From Aquincola tertiaricarbonis (lineage in GTDB: Bacteria; Pseudomonadota; Gammaproteobacteria; Burkholderiales; Burkholderiaceae_C), in the NCBI RefSeq assembly GCF_000969605.1, contig NZ_JZUE01000038.1, forward strand, positions 1 to 39,959: a stretch of 39,959 nucleotides of DNA, read 5' to 3'. The notes beneath the pieces were generated by a model. That model made no database searches, had not been told where the DNA came from, and was given only the letters and a program-made list of their open reading frames with translations. Shown here piece after piece: positions 8,194 through 16,806 of this stretch. Both the position numbers and the translations under genes were made by a program. How positions within the stretch are numbered: the first letter of the stretch is position 1; each line of letters starts with the position of its first letter.

Positions 8194-8643
8194 ATGAACG
8201 ACCGCGACGTGATCGGTGTACTGAACGACCTCATCGAGACCTCCAAGGACGGCGAGTACGGCTTCGCCAAGTCGGCCGAGCGGGTGAACGCCCCGGCCCT
8301 GAAGGAAACCCTGCAACGCCGTGCGGCCGACTGCGCCCGCGGCGCCGCCGAGTTGCAGACCCTGGTGGTGCGCTTCGGTGGCAAGCCCGAGGAAAGCGGC
8401 AGCGCCGCCGGCGCCCTGCACCGCGGCTGGGTGTCGATCAAGGATGCGCTGACTCCGGGCAGCGGCGACCACGCCGTGCTGGAAGAGTGCGAGCGCGGCG
8501 AGGACACCGCCCTGGCTGCCTACCGCAAGGCCCTGAAGCAGGAGCTGCCGGCCGAAGTGCGCCAGGTGGTGGAACGCCAGATGGCCGGCGTGCAGGCCAA
8601 CCACGACCAGATCAAGGCGCTGCGCGATTCGACGCCCGCCTGA
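8194..8643 (+). CDS. DUF2383 / PA2169-family four-helix-bundle protein
   Basis: From the ATG at 8194 (MNDRDVIGVLNDLIETSKDGE), placed just after an AAGGAG ribosome binding site, the protein has 149 residues. The opening LNDLIETSKDGEYGF, and the later ERGEDTALAAYRKAL segment, match the ferritin-like DUF2383 family (PA2169), seen in many proteobacteria and often linked to stress or envelope responses. The biochemical function is unknown in the family. An upstream in-frame ATG at 8149 lacks a ribosome binding site and would add non-conserved residues. The gene is monocistronic and ends at a clear terminator. Confidence 0.88.
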   Translation: MNDRDVIGVLNDLIETSKDGEYGFAKSAERVNAPALKETLQRRAADCARGAAELQTLVVRFGGKPEESGSAAGALHRGWVSIKDALTPGSGDHAVLEECERGEDTALAAYRKALKQELPAEVRQVVERQMAGVQANHDQIKALRDSTPA

Positions 8644-8663
8644 TCACCGTGTGATCCGCTGAA

Positions 8664-8692
8664 GGGCCGGTGCCGGTGCACCGGCCCTTTTT
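8664..8692 (+). terminator. Rho-independent terminator after the DUF2383 gene
   Basis: A 9-bp perfect stem, GGGCCGGTG (8664-8672) with CACCGGCCC (8679-8687), has a 6-nt loop and is followed by five T residues (8688-8692). The T-run reaches the stop codon of the convergent antiporter gene. Confidence 0.9.
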
Positions 8693-10380
8693 CATGCCTT
8701 GCCGAAGCGGCCGAGCACGAAGCCGGCCATGGCCGTGGCGAGTTCGCGCTCGCCGATGAAGACGCGGCCGATGCGCTGTTCGCTGCGCAGCAGTTCGCCC
8801 TCTGCCTCGTTGTGGGTGCGCACCACGATCTCGATGCCCGGGTTCAGCAGGCTGGCGGTCTCGGCCATCTGCCGCACGTCCAGGGTGTCGGGCGTGGCGA
8901 TCACCAGCATGCTGGCCCGGGCCACATGCGCCTGGATCAGCACCGCCGGATCGGCCGCGTCGCCCGACACCGCCGGCACGCCCTGCGCGCGCAGGCTTTC
9001 CACCAGCTCGCGGTTCTGTTCGGCCACCACATAGGGCACGCCGGCCTCAGCCAGTGCCGCGGCGATGCGCCGGCCCACCCGGCCATAACCCACCAGCACC
9101 ACCTGGCCCGACAGGAAGCGCTCGGCCGTGGTGGTGGGCAGTTCGGCCAGCGGATCGTCGGCGGCTTCCAGGCGCCGCGCGGTCGCCGAGTGCGCCAGGA
9201 TCCAGCGCCGCGCCGGCTCGATGGCCGCGAACACCAGCGGATTGAGCGCCATCGAGATCAGCGCGCCGGCCAGGATGAGGCTCTGCCCCTGCGCCGGCAG
9301 CAGGCCCAGGCTCATGCCCAGCGCGGCCAGGATGAAGCTGAACTCGCCGATCTGCGCCAGCCCGGCCGACACGGTGAGCGCCGTGTTCAGCGGATAGCGG
9401 AACAGCATGACGATGAGCATGGCCGCGATGGACTTGCCCACCACCACGATGGCCACCACCAGCAGCACCCGCAGCGGCTGGTCCACCAGCACATGCGGGT
9501 CGAACAGCATGCCCACCGACACGAAGAACAGCACCGCGAAGGCATCGCGCAGCGGCAGCGATTCCTCGGCCGCGCGGTGCGCGAACTCCGATTCGCGCAT
9601 CACCATGCCTGCAAAGAAGGCACCCAGCGCGAACGACACGCCGAAGAGCGCCGCCGAGCCGTAGGCGATGCCCAGCGCCACCGCCACCACGCACAGGGTG
9701 AAGAGCTCGCGCGAGCCGGTGCGCGTGACCTGCCACAGCAGCCACGGGAACACGCGCCGGCCCACCAGCAGCATCAGCGCGATGAAGGCGGCCACCTGCA
9801 GCAGCGTCCAGCCCAGCGTCGCCCACAGCTCCGGCCCCGGCGCGGACTGGCCGCCCAGCCAGCCGGCCAGCGGCGGCAGCAGCACCAGCACCAGCACCAT
9901 GGCCAGGTCCTCCACCACCAGCCAGCCAACGGCGATGCGGCCGTTCATCGAGTCCATCACCCCGGCGGCTTCCAAGGCCTTCAGCAGCACCACGGTGCTG
10001 GCCACGGACAGGCTGAGGCCGAACACCAGCGCCGCACCCAGGTTCCAGCCCCAGGCCCAGGCGGCCGCGCCGCCCAGCAGCGTGGCCACGGCCATCTGCA
10101 CCACCGCGCCGGGCAGCGCGATGCGCCGCACCGCCAGCAGGTCGTCCAGGGAGAAGTGCAGCCCCACGCCGAACATCAGCAGCATCACGCCGATCTCGGC
10201 CAGCTGGCCGGCGATGTCCAGGTCGGCCACGAAGCCCGGCGTGCTGGGCCCGATGAGCACGCCCGCCAGCAGGTAGCCCACCAGCGCGGGCAGCTTCAGC
10301 CGCACGGCCACGAAGCCCAGGACCAGCGCCAGGCCCAGGCCCGCCGCGATGGTGGTGATCAACGAAACACTGTGCGGCAC
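8692..10380 (-). CDS. Kef-type K+/H+ antiporter with TrkA-N domain (YbaL-like)
   Basis: From the GTG at 10380 (VPHSVSLITTIAAGL), which has AGGAGGGA 5-7 bp upstream, the protein has 562 residues, close to E. coli YbaL (558). The first two thirds form a CPA2 monovalent cation:proton antiporter membrane domain with about twelve hydrophobic segments, including GYLLAGVLIGPSTPG and the conserved VGWLVVEDLAMVL. The last part is a Rossmann TrkA-N (RCK) domain starting VVLVGYGRVGRRIA at about residue 424, which binds a nucleotide and gates transport. No KefF/KefG-type subunit is adjacent. A longer frame to 10449 lacks support. It is probably an inner-membrane K+ efflux or pH-homeostasis system. Confidence 0.9.
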   Translation of the reverse strand: MPHSVSLITTIAAGLGLALVLGFVAVRLKLPALVGYLLAGVLIGPSTPGFVADLDIAGQLAEIGVMLLMFGVGLHFSLDDLLAVRRIALPGAVVQMAVATLLGGAAAWAWGWNLGAALVFGLSLSVASTVVLLKALEAAGVMDSMNGRIAVGWLVVEDLAMVLVLVLLPPLAGWLGGQSAPGPELWATLGWTLLQVAAFIALMLLVGRRVFPWLLWQVTRTGSRELFTLCVVAVALGIAYGSAALFGVSFALGAFFAGMVMRESEFAHRAAEESLPLRDAFAVLFFVSVGMLFDPHVLVDQPLRVLLVVAIVVVGKSIAAMLIVMLFRYPLNTALTVSAGLAQIGEFSFILAALGMSLGLLPAQGQSLILAGALISMALNPLVFAAIEPARRWILAHSATARRLEAADDPLAELPTTTAERFLSGQVVLVGYGRVGRRIAAALAEAGVPYVVAEQNRELVESLRAQGVPAVSGDAADPAVLIQAHVARASMLVIATPDTLDVRQMAETASLLNPGIEIVVRTHNEAEGELLRSEQRIGRVFIGERELATAMAGFVLGRFGKA

Positions 10381-10463
10381 CGCTTCCCTCCTGCTGGTAT
10401 GACCTGTGGGAGCGTCATGCGCCGGGGCGGTTCCCGCCCGTAGCCCCATTCCGCGCGGCCAAG

Positions 10464-10488
10464 AAAAACGCCCGCCGGAAGGCGGGCG
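10464..10488 (-). terminator. Rho-independent terminator of the livK-like gene
   Basis: Read on the minus strand, an 8-bp perfect GC stem (CGCCCGCC at 10469-10476 with GGCGGGCG at 10481-10488, 4-nt loop) is followed by five T residues (10464-10468). It lies about 25 bp after the substrate-binding protein gene. Confidence 0.9.
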
Positions 10489-10512
10489 TCTTGGGCTGCA
10501 GAGCGACGTCGA

Positions 10513-11652
10513 TCAGCGCACGACGGCGATCTGCTCGCGCTTGCCACCCTTGTAGGTGAACAGGGTCAGCGCGCCGTTCTTGATGTCGCCCTTCTCGTCG
10601 AAGGCGATGTTGCCGGTCACGCCCTTGTAGCTGGCCTTGGCCAGCACCGGCAGGTACTTGGCCGGCTCGGCGGAGTTGGCCTTGACCATGGAATCGGCCA
10701 TCACCATCACGGCGTCGTACACGTAGGGGGCGTAGATCTGAACGTCGGCGTTGAACTTCTTCTTGAAGTCGACCTTGAACTTGTCCAGCGAGGCCTTGGA
10801 ATCGCCTTCCACGCCGCCGGCTTCGGCGCACACCACCTGGCCGTCGCCCATGGTGCCGGCCGACAGCTTGGGCAGCTCGCCCGAGCAGATGCCGTCGCCA
10901 CCCATGAACTTGGCATTGATGCCCAGCTGCTTCATCTGGCGCAGCATCGGGCCGGCCACGGCGTCCATGCCGCCGAAGAACACCACGTCGGGCTGCTTGC
11001 CCTTCAGGCTGGTCAGGATGGCGGTGAAGTCCGTCGCCTTGTCGTTGGTGAATTCGCGGCCCACGGTCTTGCCGCCGGCGGCCTTGACGCCCTTCTCGAA
11101 CTCGTCGGCCACGCCCTGGCCGTAGGCGGTGCGGTCGTCGATGACGGCGATCGACTTGCCCTTCAGTTCGGTCACGGCGTACTTGCCGAGCGTGCCGCCC
11201 AGGTGCACGTCGTCAGCCACCACGCGGAAGGTGGTCTTCAGGCCCTGGCGGGTGTACTTCGGGTTGGTGGCCGAGGGCGAGATCTGCGGGATGCCGGCGT
11301 CGCTGTAGATCTTGGACGCGGGGATGGTGGTGCCCGAGTTCAGGTGGCCGATCACGCCGTTGACCTTGCTGTCGACCAGCTTCTGCGCGGCAGCGGTGCC
11401 TTGCTTGGGGTCGCCGCCGTCGTCTTCGGCCAGCAGTTCGAACTTGGCCTTCTTGCCGCCGATCATCACGCCCTTGGCGTTGAGCTCGTCGATGGCCATG
11501 CGGGCGCCGTTTTCATTGTCCTTGCCGAGGTGAGCGATCTGGCCGCTGGTGGGGCCGACGTGGCCGATCTTCACCACCAGTTCCTGGGCACTCGTGGCGC
11601 CCGCGAACAGCACGGCGGCAGCGGCAACGATCACGTTCAACTTGACTTGCAT
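10513..11652 (-). CDS. Branched-chain amino-acid ABC transporter substrate-binding protein (LivK-like)
   Basis: This 379-residue protein has a Sec signal peptide (MQVKLNVIVAAAAVLFAGATSA). A type I periplasmic binding fold follows (VVKIGHVGPTSGQIAHLGKD; then GVIGHLNSGTTIPASKIYSDAGIPQISPSATNP), typical of the LivJ/LivK family that captures Leu/Ile/Val or related amino acids. A GGAGAG ribosome binding site precedes the ATG. No livHMGF permease or ATPase genes are in the window, so this is an orphan binding protein, common in Burkholderiales, that presumably serves a transporter encoded elsewhere. Its own terminator and a 200-bp upstream gap indicate a single-gene transcript. Confidence 0.93.
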   Translation of the reverse strand: MQVKLNVIVAAAAVLFAGATSAQELVVKIGHVGPTSGQIAHLGKDNENGARMAIDELNAKGVMIGGKKAKFELLAEDDGGDPKQGTAAAQKLVDSKVNGVIGHLNSGTTIPASKIYSDAGIPQISPSATNPKYTRQGLKTTFRVVADDVHLGGTLGKYAVTELKGKSIAVIDDRTAYGQGVADEFEKGVKAAGGKTVGREFTNDKATDFTAILTSLKGKQPDVVFFGGMDAVAGPMLRQMKQLGINAKFMGGDGICSGELPKLSAGTMGDGQVVCAEAGGVEGDSKASLDKFKVDFKKKFNADVQIYAPYVYDAVMVMADSMVKANSAEPAKYLPVLAKASYKGVTGNIAFDEKGDIKNGALTLFTYKGGKREQIAVVR

Positions 11653-11835
11653 TCAAACTCTCCGATTGATGGGTTGAGAGGTATGGGTGGGTTTCTCAAC
11701 GGCCGAGAAGATACTCCAAAACAGTGCCTGTTCTGCCCAGCGCTTTCCTGTAGCAGGCCCTGTGCCACCTGTGGTGGAAACCCGATCGGCGTGGGCCCTG
11801 AACGTGCAGAAGGCGCCGGCCGATGACAGACGCTC

Positions 11836-11857
11836 GCAAACCCTGACGAGGGTTTGC
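11836..11857 (-). terminator. Candidate terminator hairpin after the DUF2486 gene
   Basis: A 9-bp perfect inverted repeat (GCAAACCCT at 11836-11844, AGGGTTTGC at 11849-11857, 4-nt loop) begins 10 bp past the stop of the DUF2486 gene. On the minus strand it is followed by GAGCGTCTGTC, without a true T-run, so it may be a weak intrinsic terminator or an mRNA-stabilising hairpin. The remaining roughly 180 bp up to the livK-like start shows no further clear element. Confidence 0.5.
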
Positions 11858-11866
11858 CGCAGGGGC

Positions 11867-12205
11867 TCAGCGCCCGCGCTGGCGCGCCAGTTCCTGCGCC
11901 ACCGCGCGCGCCACCACGTCGCGCAGCGTGCTGGCCAGCTCGGTGCGGGCCTCGTGCACCAGGGCCTCGGTCAGTCGCGCCATGGCCGGCGCCAGCGATT
12001 CGCGCAGCCGGTACTCCAGCATCAGGTCGATCTGCCGCTGCACGTCGGCCAGCACCCGCTGGGTGAGCTGGTGGTCGGTGGGCAGGCCGGGTGCGATCAC
12101 CGCATCGAGCAGCGGCGGCTCGGGCAGCTGCGCGATGTCCGCGGCCGCGTCGACGCGGACGATCTCGGTCAAGGTGGGCAGGGCCGAGCGGGACATCGTG
12201 CTCAT
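11867..12205 (-). CDS. DUF2486-type protein, pepA-holC neighbour
   Basis: A 112-residue cytoplasmic protein starts at the ATG at 12205 with GAGGAG 8 bp upstream. The start SALPTLTEIVRVD resembles the opening of DUF2486 proteins, which lie next to holC and pepA in Burkholderiales. The rest is helical and ends in an amphipathic, Arg-rich segment (VVARAVAQELARQRGR). The function is unknown. It is the last gene of a minus-strand run pepA-holC-this gene with gaps of 28 and 24 bp. Family assignment rests mainly on position and the N-terminal motif. Confidence 0.72.
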   Translation of the reverse strand: MSTMSRSALPTLTEIVRVDAAADIAQLPEPPLLDAVIAPGLPTDHQLTQRVLADVQRQIDLMLEYRLRESLAPAMARLTEALVHEARTELASTLRDVVARAVAQELARQRGR

Positions 12206-12229
12206 CGGGCAGCTCCTCGGGGGCAACGC

Positions 12230-12691
12230 TCAGGCAGGCCCGGGTGCCGGGCCGCCTGGCGCCTGTTGGGCGTGGTGCACGATCTTCGCACCGGCCGCCT
12301 CCCAGGCACGCCAGCGGCGGCGGCCGGCGTCCCGGTCCTCGGGCGTGCCGCCCACCAGCTCGATCACGCGCTGGAAATCGTCGGGACCTTCGGCCATCGC
12401 CGGACCCAGGTTCACCAGCACCTCCCGGTGCGGGGGCTCGGCGCCGGCATCCAGCAACCACAGCGGCGTGCGCAGCAGCCGCGGTGCGGGCTGCTGCCCC
12501 GCCTTCAGCCGCACATGGGGCACGAACTGCTGAGGCTCGAACAGCCACAACTCATCGTCGAGCTGGCGCAGCAGCTCGGGCGCACCGGTCACCGCCACCC
12601 GCGCGCCCCTGGCGTAGGCCTTGCGCAGCAGCCGGCAGGCGAAGCCGATCTTGTCGGCCATGCCGGTGTGGAACTCGACGGTGGCAGGCAC
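12230..12691 (-). CDS. holC: DNA polymerase III subunit chi
   Basis: This 153-residue protein shows the chi-subunit pattern: VEFHTGMADKIGFACRLLRKAYARG at the start, then LWLFEPQQFVPH and the VLVNLG segment. Chi belongs to the clamp-loader complex and contacts single-strand binding protein, linking the replisome to SSB-coated lagging-strand template. The gene follows pepA by 28 bp, the order known in many proteobacteria. It has a Pro/Gly-rich C-terminal tail (APGGPAPGPA) that is probably disordered. Confidence 0.93.
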   Translation of the reverse strand: MPATVEFHTGMADKIGFACRLLRKAYARGARVAVTGAPELLRQLDDELWLFEPQQFVPHVRLKAGQQPAPRLLRTPLWLLDAGAEPPHREVLVNLGPAMAEGPDDFQRVIELVGGTPEDRDAGRRRWRAWEAAGAKIVHHAQQAPGGPAPGPA

Positions 12692-12719
12692 GGCTGGCGC
12701 GTGTGGCGGGCCGGGCGCT

Positions 12720-14177
12720 TCAGCGGGCCTGCTGCAGCACGAAGTGCGTCAGCAGCGGCACCGGCCGGCCGGTGGAGCCCTTGGCCGCGCCGCCCTTCCA
12801 GGCGGTGCCGGCGATGTCCAGGTGCGCCCAGCGGTACTTGGCGGTGAAGCGCTTGAGGAACATCGCCGCGGTGATGGCGCCGCCCGGGCGGCCGCCGATG
12901 TTGGCCATGTCGGCGAAGTTGCTCTTCAGGCCCTCGCCGTATTCCTCGTCCAGCGGCATGCGCCAGGCGGAATCGAGCGCGCTGTCGGCCGCGGCCATCA
13001 GGTCGGCGGCGAGCTGGTCGTCGGCGGTGAACAGGCCGCTGTGGATGTGGCCGAGCGCGATCACGCAGGCGCCGGTGAGCGTGGCGATGTCGACCACCGC
13101 CTTGGGCTTGAAGCGCTCGGCGTAGGTGAGCGCATCGCACAGGATCAGCCGGCCTTCGGCGTCGGTGTTCAGGATCTCGATGGTCTGGCCCGACAGGCTG
13201 GTGACCACGTCGCCCGGCTTGACCGCGCGCCCGCTGGGCATGTTCTCGCACGAGGGGATCAGCGCCACGACGTTGACCTTGGGCTTGAGCTGGCCGATGG
13301 CCCGCATGGTGCCCAGCACGCTGGCCGCGCCGCCCATGTCGAACTTCATCTCGTCCATCTCGGCACCGGGCTTGAGCGAGATGCCGCCGGTGTCGAAGGT
13401 GATGCCCTTGCCCACCAGCACCACCGGCGCGTCGTTCTTGCCGGCGCCCTGGTACTGCATGACGATGAACTGCAGCGGCTCGTCCGAGCCCTGCGCCACC
13501 GACAGGAAGGAGCCCATGCCGATCTTCTCGACGGCCTTGCGGTCGAAGGCCTGCACCTTCATGCCGAACTGCTTGCCGATGGACTTGGCCTGCTCCGCCA
13601 GGAAGGTGGGCGTGGCGATGTTGCCCGGCAGGTTGGCGCATTCGCGCGCCAGGGTGACGCCTTCATGCACCGCGGCGGCGCGCAGCAGGCCCTTCTGCAG
13701 GCCGGTGGCTTCCTCGCGGGTGCACAGCAGCGTGACCTTGGCCAGCTTGGAGGCCGGCGGCGCACTGGGCTTGGACTGGGTATAGAGGTAGACCGCATCG
13801 CCGATCGCACCCACCAGGGCGTCCGCATGCGCGGGCGTGAGCGGCGCGCCGGCGCAGGCCACGGCCAGGTGCTTGGCGCCCAACGCCTTCAGCGTGGCCA
13901 CGCCCGCGGCCACCGCGGCCTTGAAGGCCTTGACGGTGGACGCCGGCGCGGCGGCGAAGGCCAGCCGCGGCACCTTCAGGCCGGCCGGGCGGTGGAGATA
14001 GAGGCTGCGGCCCGCCTTCAAGGCGAAGTCGCCCTGCGCGATGGCATCGTTCAACAGCGCGGCCACGGGGGTGTCGAGCGTGGCCGGCACGGCCTCACCC
14101 ACCACCACGACAAGCAGCGCATCGGCTGCCAGCGAACCGAGCCCCGACGGGCCGATGGAGAGAGAACGGAAGTCCAT
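12720..14177 (-). CDS. pepA: Leucyl aminopeptidase (cytosol aminopeptidase, M17)
   Basis: This 485-residue protein has the M17 signature NTDAEGRLILCDAL, the metal-binding KGITFDTGGISLKP block and GLPGN-like ANLPGNIATP. The enzyme is a hexameric, two-metal aminopeptidase that removes N-terminal residues from peptides. In E. coli PepA also binds DNA in Xer recombination and carAB control, but nothing here shows that role. It is the first gene of the pepA-holC-DUF2486 run and is divergent from lptF, with only 27 bp between the start codons, so the two promoters must overlap each other's 5' ends. Confidence 0.96.
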   Translation of the reverse strand: MDFRSLSIGPSGLGSLAADALLVVVVGEAVPATLDTPVAALLNDAIAQGDFALKAGRSLYLHRPAGLKVPRLAFAAAPASTVKAFKAAVAAGVATLKALGAKHLAVACAGAPLTPAHADALVGAIGDAVYLYTQSKPSAPPASKLAKVTLLCTREEATGLQKGLLRAAAVHEGVTLARECANLPGNIATPTFLAEQAKSIGKQFGMKVQAFDRKAVEKIGMGSFLSVAQGSDEPLQFIVMQYQGAGKNDAPVVLVGKGITFDTGGISLKPGAEMDEMKFDMGGAASVLGTMRAIGQLKPKVNVVALIPSCENMPSGRAVKPGDVVTSLSGQTIEILNTDAEGRLILCDALTYAERFKPKAVVDIATLTGACVIALGHIHSGLFTADDQLAADLMAAADSALDSAWRMPLDEEYGEGLKSNFADMANIGGRPGGAITAAMFLKRFTAKYRWAHLDIAGTAWKGGAAKGSTGRPVPLLTHFVLQQAR

Positions 14178-14204
14178 AATGCGCGCAGGTTTGAAGAACG
14201 CACG

Positions 14205-15299
14205 ATGTTATTCGATACGACGCTGCGCAAAGAGTTATCCAGGACCTTCGGTGCGACCCTCGTGGTCATCCTCACCATCGTGCTGACCATCATGCTGATC
14301 CGCACCATCGGACAGGCAGCCGGCGGCGTGATCGGCCCGCAGGACGTGGTGCTGCTGCTGGGCTACACCTCGCTGGGCCACCTGCCCACCATGCTGGCGC
14401 TGTCCCTCTTCGTGGCCATCGTGGTGACGCTCGGGCGCATCTACCGGGACAGCGAGATGGCCATCTGGAGCGCCTCGGGCGTCAGCCTGTCGCGCTTCGT
14501 CAAGCCGGTGCTGCGCACCTGCTGGCCGGTGCTGGTGGTGGTGGGCGCGCTGGTGCTGTTCGTCTGGCCCTGGGGCAACCGCAATTCCACCGACCTGCGC
14601 GACCGCTACCAGCAGCGCTCGGACCTGTCTCGCGTGACGCCCGGCGTGTTCCAGACCTCGCGCGACGGCAGCCGGGTGTTCTTCGTCGAGCGCGAGACCG
14701 AGCAGTCGCCCAATGCCCGCAACGTGTTCGTGCTGACGCACGACGGCGAGAAGGAGTCGGTGATTTCCGCGCGCAGCGGCCGGCTGGAAACCCATGACGA
14801 CGGCCGCTGGCTGGTGCTGGAAAGCGGCCAGCGCAACGAGACCGACCTGACCACCGGCAACCGCACGCTGTCACGCTTCGAGACCTACCGGGTGTTGGCC
14901 GACGAACGCTCTGTGCAGCGTGCCGGCGAGCAACCGCCCCGCGCCACCCGTACCGTCGACCTGATGAACAACCCCACCTTGAAGAACCAGGCGGAGCTGG
15001 CCTGGCGCTTCGGCCTGCTGCTGGGCGCGGGCAACCTGCTGCTGCTGGGCATCGGCCTGGCGGCCACCAACCCGCGCCGCGCCAGCAACTGGAACCTGTT
15101 GTTCGCGCTGCTGGGCTTCATCGTCTACTACAACCTCATCAACCTGTCGCAGGCCTGGATCGCCTCGGGCCGGCTGTCGCTGGGCGCCTCCCTGCTGGCG
15201 CTGCACGGCAGCATGTTCGGCGTGGGCCTGGCGCTGCTGTGGTGGCGCGACCATGGCACCACGCTGCGCTGGCGCAGCGCCCGGAGGGCTGCCGCATGA
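14205..15299 (+). CDS. lptF: LPS export permease LptF
   Basis: This 364-residue inner-membrane protein starts at the ATG at 14205 (MLFDTTLRKELSRTF). It has the LptF/LptG (YjgP/YjgQ) layout: three N-terminal membrane helices, a large periplasmic beta-jellyroll (about residues 125-260, with TPGVFQTS and RVFFVE) and three C-terminal helices. With LptG and the ATPase LptB it forms the ABC transporter that extracts lipopolysaccharide and passes it to LptC/LptA. A divergent pepA promoter lies in the 27-bp gap. Its stop overlaps the lptG start (ATGA). The frame is open far upstream through pepA antisense, which is an artefact of high GC. Confidence 0.95.
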   Translation: MLFDTTLRKELSRTFGATLVVILTIVLTIMLIRTIGQAAGGVIGPQDVVLLLGYTSLGHLPTMLALSLFVAIVVTLGRIYRDSEMAIWSASGVSLSRFVKPVLRTCWPVLVVVGALVLFVWPWGNRNSTDLRDRYQQRSDLSRVTPGVFQTSRDGSRVFFVERETEQSPNARNVFVLTHDGEKESVISARSGRLETHDDGRWLVLESGQRNETDLTTGNRTLSRFETYRVLADERSVQRAGEQPPRATRTVDLMNNPTLKNQAELAWRFGLLLGAGNLLLLGIGLAATNPRRASNWNLLFALLGFIVYYNLINLSQAWIASGRLSLGASLLALHGSMFGVGLALLWWRDHGTTLRWRSARRAAA

Positions 15300-16402
15300 A
15301 GACGGTGCGCCGCCTGCTGTACCGCGACATCTCCAGCGCCGTGGTGTTCGTGGCCCTGGCTTTCCTGTCGCTGTTCTTCTTCATCGACTTCGTGGATGCG
15401 CTGGACAAGGTGGGCCGGCCCGGCTTCACGATCGGCTCGGCCCTGCTGTCCGGCCTGCTGGACATGCCGGGCCACTTCTATGAGCTGTTTCCCATCGCCG
15501 TGCTGATCGGCGCCATCTACGCCATGTCGCGGCTGGCGCAGTCGTCGGAGTTCACCATCCTGCGCACCGGTGGCCTGGGCCCGGGCCGCGCACTGTCCCT
15601 GCTGGCCGGCCTGGGCGCGGCCTTCGCCATCGTCACCTTCGTCATCGGCGACTACGTGGCGCCGGCCTCGGAACGGCAGGCGGTGGCGGTGCAGTCGCGC
15701 ACCCAGGGCGGGCGCGAACTGGGCCGCGCCGGCGCCTGGCTGAAGGACCGCCGCAGCACGCCGGAAGGTGAGCGCAACATCTCGGTCAACGTGCAGCGCA
15801 CCACCGCCGACGGCCGGCTGCAGGGCATCCGCATCTTCGAGTTCGACCGCGACGGCCGGCTGCTCACCCGCGTGGGCGCCGAGAGCGGCCGGGTGACCGA
15901 CGGCGGCCACTGGCAGCTGGCGCAGGCCACCGTCACCCACTGGCCCACCGACGTGGCTGGCGCCAGGCTGGTGGACGAGAAGCATGCGCAGCTCGAATGG
16001 CCCACCAGCCTCACCGGCGACGTGGTGGCCGCGGCGGTGCTGCCGGTGAGCACCATGTCCACCATCGAGCTGTGGCGCTACAGCATGCACCTGACAGACC
16101 AGGAACAGGCCGCGCAGCGCCATGCCATCCTGTTCTGGAAGAAGGCGCTGTATCCCTTCGCCTGCCTGGTGATGATGGGCCTGGCCCTGCCCTTCGCCTA
16201 CCTGCACGCACGCTCGGGCGGCGTCAGCCTGAAGGTGTTCGGCGGCATCCTGCTGGGCATCAGCTTCGTGCTGCTGAACAACGTGGCCAGCCACCTCGGC
16301 CTGCTGCGCAACTGGACACCCTGGGTGGTCGCCGCCACGCCCAGCCTGCTGTACCTGCTGATGTCGCTGGCGGCCTTCACCTGGCTCGTGAGGTACCGAT
16401 GA
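15296..16402 (+). CDS. lptG: LPS export permease LptG
   Basis: This 368-residue partner of LptF starts MKTVRRLLYRDISSAVVFVALAFLSLFFFIDF. It has three N-terminal transmembrane segments including the YELFPIAVLIGAIYAMSRLA coupling region, a periplasmic domain (VNVQRTTADGRLQGIRIFEF) and three C-terminal helices (GISFVLLNNVASHLGLL). The start overlaps the lptF stop in an ATGA, and its own stop overlaps the next gene's start in another ATGA, so all three are translationally coupled. The protein acts in the inner membrane in LPS transport. Confidence 0.95.
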   Translation: MKTVRRLLYRDISSAVVFVALAFLSLFFFIDFVDALDKVGRPGFTIGSALLSGLLDMPGHFYELFPIAVLIGAIYAMSRLAQSSEFTILRTGGLGPGRALSLLAGLGAAFAIVTFVIGDYVAPASERQAVAVQSRTQGGRELGRAGAWLKDRRSTPEGERNISVNVQRTTADGRLQGIRIFEFDRDGRLLTRVGAESGRVTDGGHWQLAQATVTHWPTDVAGARLVDEKHAQLEWPTSLTGDVVAAAVLPVSTMSTIELWRYSMHLTDQEQAAQRHAILFWKKALYPFACLVMMGLALPFAYLHARSGGVSLKVFGGILLGISFVLLNNVASHLGLLRNWTPWVVAATPSLLYLLMSLAAFTWLVRYR

Positions 16403-16782
16403 GCGACCCTTCTTCCCATGGCGGCGGCCTGCTGCTGTTCGCCCACGGCGCGCGTGATCCGCGCTGGGCCGAGCCCTTCGAGGCGGTGGCTGCGCGAGTG
16501 CGCGCCCAGCGGCCCGGCCTGCAGGTGCAGCTGGCCTACCTGGAGTTCATGCAGCCCGAGCTGCCCGCGGCGGCCGCCGCGCTGGTGGCCGCGGGCTGCC
16601 GGCGCATCGACGTGCTGCCGCTGTTCCTGGGTGCCGGCGGCCATGTCCGCAAGGACCTGCCGGCCCTGATGGAGCGGCTGCAGGCCGAGCATGCCGGCGT
16701 GCAGTTCAGGCTGCATGCGGCCGTCGGCGAGATGCCCGACGTGATCGACGCGATGGCCGCCGCCGCGGCGCGGCTGGCGTGA
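16399..16782 (+). CDS. cbiX: Short CbiX/SirB-type chelatase (sirohydrochlorin)
   Basis: A 127-residue single-domain member of the class II chelatase family. Metal-binding histidines are His16 in LLLFAHGARDPRW and His82 in FLGAGGHVRKDLP. Short CbiX proteins act as dimers and insert Co2+ or Fe2+ into sirohydrochlorin. The start overlaps the lptG stop (ATGA), and cysB follows after 24 bp. Proximity to the CysB regulator makes siroheme formation for sulfite/nitrite reductase more likely than cobalamin synthesis, because a second, longer CbiX sits in the cobalamin operon at 35420-36319. Metal preference cannot be read from the sequence. Confidence 0.88.
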   Translation: MSDPSSHGGGLLLFAHGARDPRWAEPFEAVAARVRAQRPGLQVQLAYLEFMQPELPAAAAALVAAGCRRIDVLPLFLGAGGHVRKDLPALMERLQAEHAGVQFRLHAAVGEMPDVIDAMAAAAARLA

Positions 16783-16806
16783 CCGCATTGCGATGACGGG
16801 GTTGCG

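Noticed and set aside
12621-14204. In-frame upstream extension of lptF through pepA
   Set aside because: LptF begins with its first membrane helix near 14205; the extension is antisense to pepA.
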